This document shows positions 60,687-64,000 of a DNA stretch of 64,000 nucleotides, piece after piece. Within the stretch, counting starts at the first letter, position 1; each line of letters begins with the position of its first letter. The position numbers and the translations under genes were made by a program. This DNA comes from Augochlora pura (taxonomy: Eukaryota; Arthropoda; Insecta; Hymenoptera; Halictidae), in NCBI RefSeq assembly GCF_028453695.1, contig NC_135777.1, forward strand, positions 18,961,714 through 19,025,713, in the 5' to 3' direction. A model generated the notes under the pieces. That model was not told the DNA's origin. It ran no database searches and saw only the letters and a program-made list of their open reading frames with translations.

Positions 60687-61961
60687 AAGAGACAGAACAT
60701 TAATGTTTAATCCGTGCCTGAATTTACTTTTATACTTAAATATTAATAACAAGGGATTACAATTTTAGAGAACAGAATAACATCTATACTTAATTATTTA
60801 TTACTAGCAATTTTCATCACGAGTCGGACTCGTCAAAGTACGGCAAGGGGTTGTGCCCGTGGTGCGCGCGTCACCTCCGCGCGTCAAGGACCATTTTCGC
60901 GGCGGTTTTTTCCGCGGGGAGCTCGCCGGGCTAAATAATTTCCCGCGGTCCATTCGAAGCGGCCGCGTGGAGAAAAAGGACGGGCGCGCGCGGCGAAAAA
61001 CGGTAAAAATGACGGGATTAAAAAACTGGAACGAAACGGCTTCGAACATTAACGGCCCGACTACATTTTTCCCCGGCTAGTTATTCCGCGCTAAAAGCTA
61101 AAAAGCGACACTTTTCACCGGCCGCGTTCCGCAATTATGCGCGATTCCTGCCGCCGTAGAATCGTTCCTTGATATTCGTTACCGCTCGCTGACATTTCCA
61201 TTCTTCGCCCCACCACCGGTTACGCGGTTCCCACCGGGTTTTCCCTCTCATTCTCTCCCTCGGAGCCCGGTTTTTCCGAACGCTGTTATTTTTCAATCCT
61301 CTCTCCGCGCCCCGCGGCACGGCGGACATTTCTCCTCCGTTGAAGGGGCGGCCGTCGCCTGACCACGTAACGGCGTACAATAACGACGATAATAACCGAG
61401 ACACGATCCTGCCAATTGCAGCCATCGGGGGAGGGAGTGGTCTCTCCTTTTCCTCGGGACCGTTCGTCGCCGACGTTTATTAAGCTTCTTATTATTTCCC
61501 TTTTTCCCATCGAATGTGCGACGCCGCCGCCGTCGTCGTCGTCGACGTCGTCGTCGTCGTCGCCCTGCGTGTATCCGACAGACGCTGCTAAACGAGAACG
61601 GAATGCGAAAACGAACGTAACCCTCGGCCGGAGTTGCCCCGTATACGATCCGCGCAATGTTCCACGGGTTGTTCGGGAAACTTATAGTTGCACGGTTATG
61701 GTTATTCCGCGCGCATAATTGTCGCCGGGGGGAACCCTTCTCGTTCGCCCCGCTCCAATTAGGGGAAAGAGTTATACGCGGATGAACGGCGCGACGAACG
61801 ACTGAAAAATTGCCCCTCGCAATTAGAGATGAAATAATCAACCGGTAAAAAGTTCTCACACTTCGAGTCATGCTGGCTGTACAGTTTTATTTGTCACTGT
61901 TTCGAGTAGCGGAGACTTGGCTCTGATAGAATTGTTAGCTATAAGTGTTGCAGTGGTGCAA
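60687..61961. other. CpG-rich block, no gene recognised
   Basis: 60830-61830 is GC- and CpG-rich with a GCC/GTC triplet tract at 61521-61563. A 192-codon minus-strand frame (61293-61871) contains a poly-Arg run translated from that triplet tract and no recognisable domain. Confidence 0.5.
61521..61563. repeat. GCC/GTC triplet repeat
   Basis: (GCC)3-4 followed by (GTC)n with one GAC interruption. Confidence 0.85.
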
Positions 61962-62262
61962 GTTCATTTTCACGTGTTTGATTGGTAGACAGATTATTCT
62001 CACGTGTTTGATTGGTAGACAGATTATCTTCACGTATATAATTGGTAGCGAGATTATTTTCACGTATTTTAATTGCTAGAAAGATTTTCACGTGTTTTAA
62101 TTGGTAGAAAAATTATTTCCACGTATTTTAATTGGTAGAAAGTTTATTTTATCTATTATTTATCCTCTCCGATACATAAATTATTTTCACGTATTTGAAT
62201 TGGTAGAAACATTATTTTATCTATTACTTATCCTCTTCGATACTCAAATTATTTTAACCTTC
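61962..62262. repeat. 30-nt tandem repeat followed by a 70-nt duplication
   Basis: The first part has about six copies of a 30-nt unit (TTTCACGTGTTTGATTGG, then TAGACAGATTAT). From about 62127 a 70-nt unit occurs twice, combining the 30-mer with a TTTTATCTATTAYTTATCCT segment. Confidence 0.8.
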
Positions 62263-64000
62263 TATAAATTACAGAAATTTAATTTTCCGCCAATTATTCA
62301 ATTGTGACCAATTTACGAACAATGTTATTTCAATATTGGCTTCTCTCAATCTTTCTTTAGGTCTCCATATTTTTAAAAAAAGTTAACAAAATCGTGTTTA
62401 CATCTTAATGATTCGTCAACGCTGTGTCGCATCAATAACACGAAGTTTAACAGAATTTTTGATCGCGATTAAAGCGCCGTTTCCGTGTTCCCCGCCGGTA
62501 AAACTTTTACGCTTTCATCTCGAAGTGGTAGAAACAATGCCGAAGTACCGCAGCTATTCCGTGGATGAAATTGTACAACGAGAGAAAGAATGCGAGGTGG
62601 AACATTGCGTGCAGTTTCAAAATGCAGTTTCAACAAAAGCACGCTTTCGCGGTGCCGGGTCCGCCGGTCGAAGACGTTCCCGCGTAATTTCCGGTGGAGT
62701 AATATACTCGAGCAACACTTATATCTGTATACAACAATATACACGTGTATGTACAAACGTATAATATAGAGTTAGATAGATCTTGTTATGATAAAATAGG
62801 TTGAGACAACGTTTACACGCGTGCAAGGACTATGCGCTAGCCTTAGTGCCTAACGATTCGTATTTAACGAGAGTGAACGTGCAGATGTTTTTTTTTTTCC
62901 CCCCCACCCCCACCAACGTGGGCAACACTTATTGTAAATATCAGTACGGAAATATATATGTATATGTGAGTGTTTAAGGAATACCAGACCAATTGAAACC
63001 GCTGACGGAGAAGCCACCATCAAATTGTATCCGCGAATCACGATCGAGGGAGATCGAACAACCACTGCCCCTAGGATTTTCTCACTCTATATTTCACAAG
63101 CTCGAGCCCTTAACGCAACTCGCTATACAACTTTCGAACGATTTCCACGTTTTCTAAGCTCCAGATCGTTTCGCAATGCCGGCGAACGTAATAATTTGGC
63201 CGTGCTCGCGGGCACAGAGAGAATTGTGTCTACGATCGAGTCAACGCGAAACTCTCGTGTACTCGGACCAAAAACGCCCGGCAGATGCTCGAAACAAAGC
63301 AACGCGTTCCAACGAATTTCGCGGGACCGCGTAGGAAAAGCCGAACTGGTGGAAAGGCGCGTCGCGGACAGCGAGTAACGGGGGTTTCGTTCGTCGCGCG
63401 GGGAACGCGAACAGCGAAAATGGTGGCGACGCCTGAAAAATGTGAAAGCTTGAAATGGAGAGATCTCGCGCGGATAAAGTAAAAGGTAGAAATATATAGG
63501 GGTGGTGATTTCGACGCTGCGGGGAACAAAAAACTGGAAACCGGACAATGAATAATTCCGCGTGGATAAACACGAAATTCGAGAACGGCGCGATATCCGC
63601 TGTAGGAAAATATTATTGAAATATATACCGGGCAAGATTTTTCGAAACGCGTGCCGCGCCGGGAGGTATCCCGGTATTTTTCGAGCACGGTTTTCCCAAA
63701 AATTCTACGCGACTCTCTGTTTGCTATCATCACCAGTTCTGCTTCGCGCGGGTTATATTACAATGTTAACGCGGTATTTAACGAGATACTGTTCATAGAT
63801 TTTTCAACGAATAAAACGTCGTTAAAAATACGATGATTTCGATGGAACTTGTTGCATTATTTTAAACCAAATAAGCTTTTGGAGTTGTAGGTTTTGAAGA
63901 CATTTTTAGGAAATTCTTAACTATTGATCTCTTTACAATTTCTTAAAAATACAACCGCTTTTTATGTTTTATTTTTAATACTTCCGTGAAGTATGAAGTT
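62263..64000. other. Noncoding to window end, no gene recognised
   Basis: AT-rich to 62450, mixed to 63800, AT-rich after. T/C run at 62887-62913. A 118-codon + frame (62408-62764) and several minus-strand frames near 63123-63733 have no recognisable domain. The A/T-rich block 62760-62990 looks like 3' UTR in texture, but no coding exon can be tied to it. Confidence 0.5.

Noticed and set aside
61293..61871. 192-codon minus-strand frame
   Set aside because: A run of about 17 arginines comes from the (GTC)n repeat, with no domain and no splice-supported extension.

Overview
The window is nuclear DNA from an insect, most likely a hymenopteran (bee, wasp or ant). This rests on one conserved insect gene in seven exons with long introns, alternating AT-rich and CpG-rich blocks, many GA/CT microsatellites and only short non-autonomous transposons. 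The species cannot be named from sequence alone. Two assembly gaps of 100 N lie at 8759-8858 and 33702-33801. I found no tRNA, rRNA or second conserved protein gene.

The one confident protein gene is Fasciclin 2 (Fas2, the insect NCAM-type adhesion molecule) on the + strand, 30722-47413. Seven coding exons join in phase at consensus GT/AG sites and give a 773-residue protein: signal peptide, five Ig domains, two fibronectin III domains and a C-terminal GPI-attachment signal. The last exon therefore defines the GPI-anchored isoform. I saw no transmembrane/cytoplasmic exon up to 64000. The 5' leader carries a three-codon upstream ORF. Intron 2 (7.3 kb) is the longest. Sequence after the stop is AT-rich, full of simple repeats and has no consensus poly(A) signal until about 52.63 kb, so a long 3' UTR is possible.

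The most unusual object is at 1319-1883: ten copies of a 39-nt core of invariant length, separated by G-poor linkers of 15-26 nt. The core folds into a two-tier hairpin, and differences between copies are largely compensatory: U-A to C-G in the outer stem, G-U, U-A or G-C in the inner stem, and a G.A to A.G swap near the loop. G-U pairs make sense only if the + strand is the RNA. A TATA promoter with the same polarity lies about 380 bp upstream (934-941), and a strong single hairpin follows the array (1923-1941). Together these look like an undescribed multi-hairpin noncoding RNA locus.

The rest (about 2-30 kb, Fas2 introns and 48-64 kb) is noncoding as far as I can see. It holds small TTAA-flanked MITEs of at least three kinds (3298-3546 with 19750-19987; 30086-30335 with 58200-58445 and 60440-60686; 17509-17805), a 0.6-kb Tc1/mariner-like MITE (24380-24985), several minisatellites and many microsatellites. 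Long open frames in GC-rich stretches look like chance frames or shadows of the Fas2 exons.
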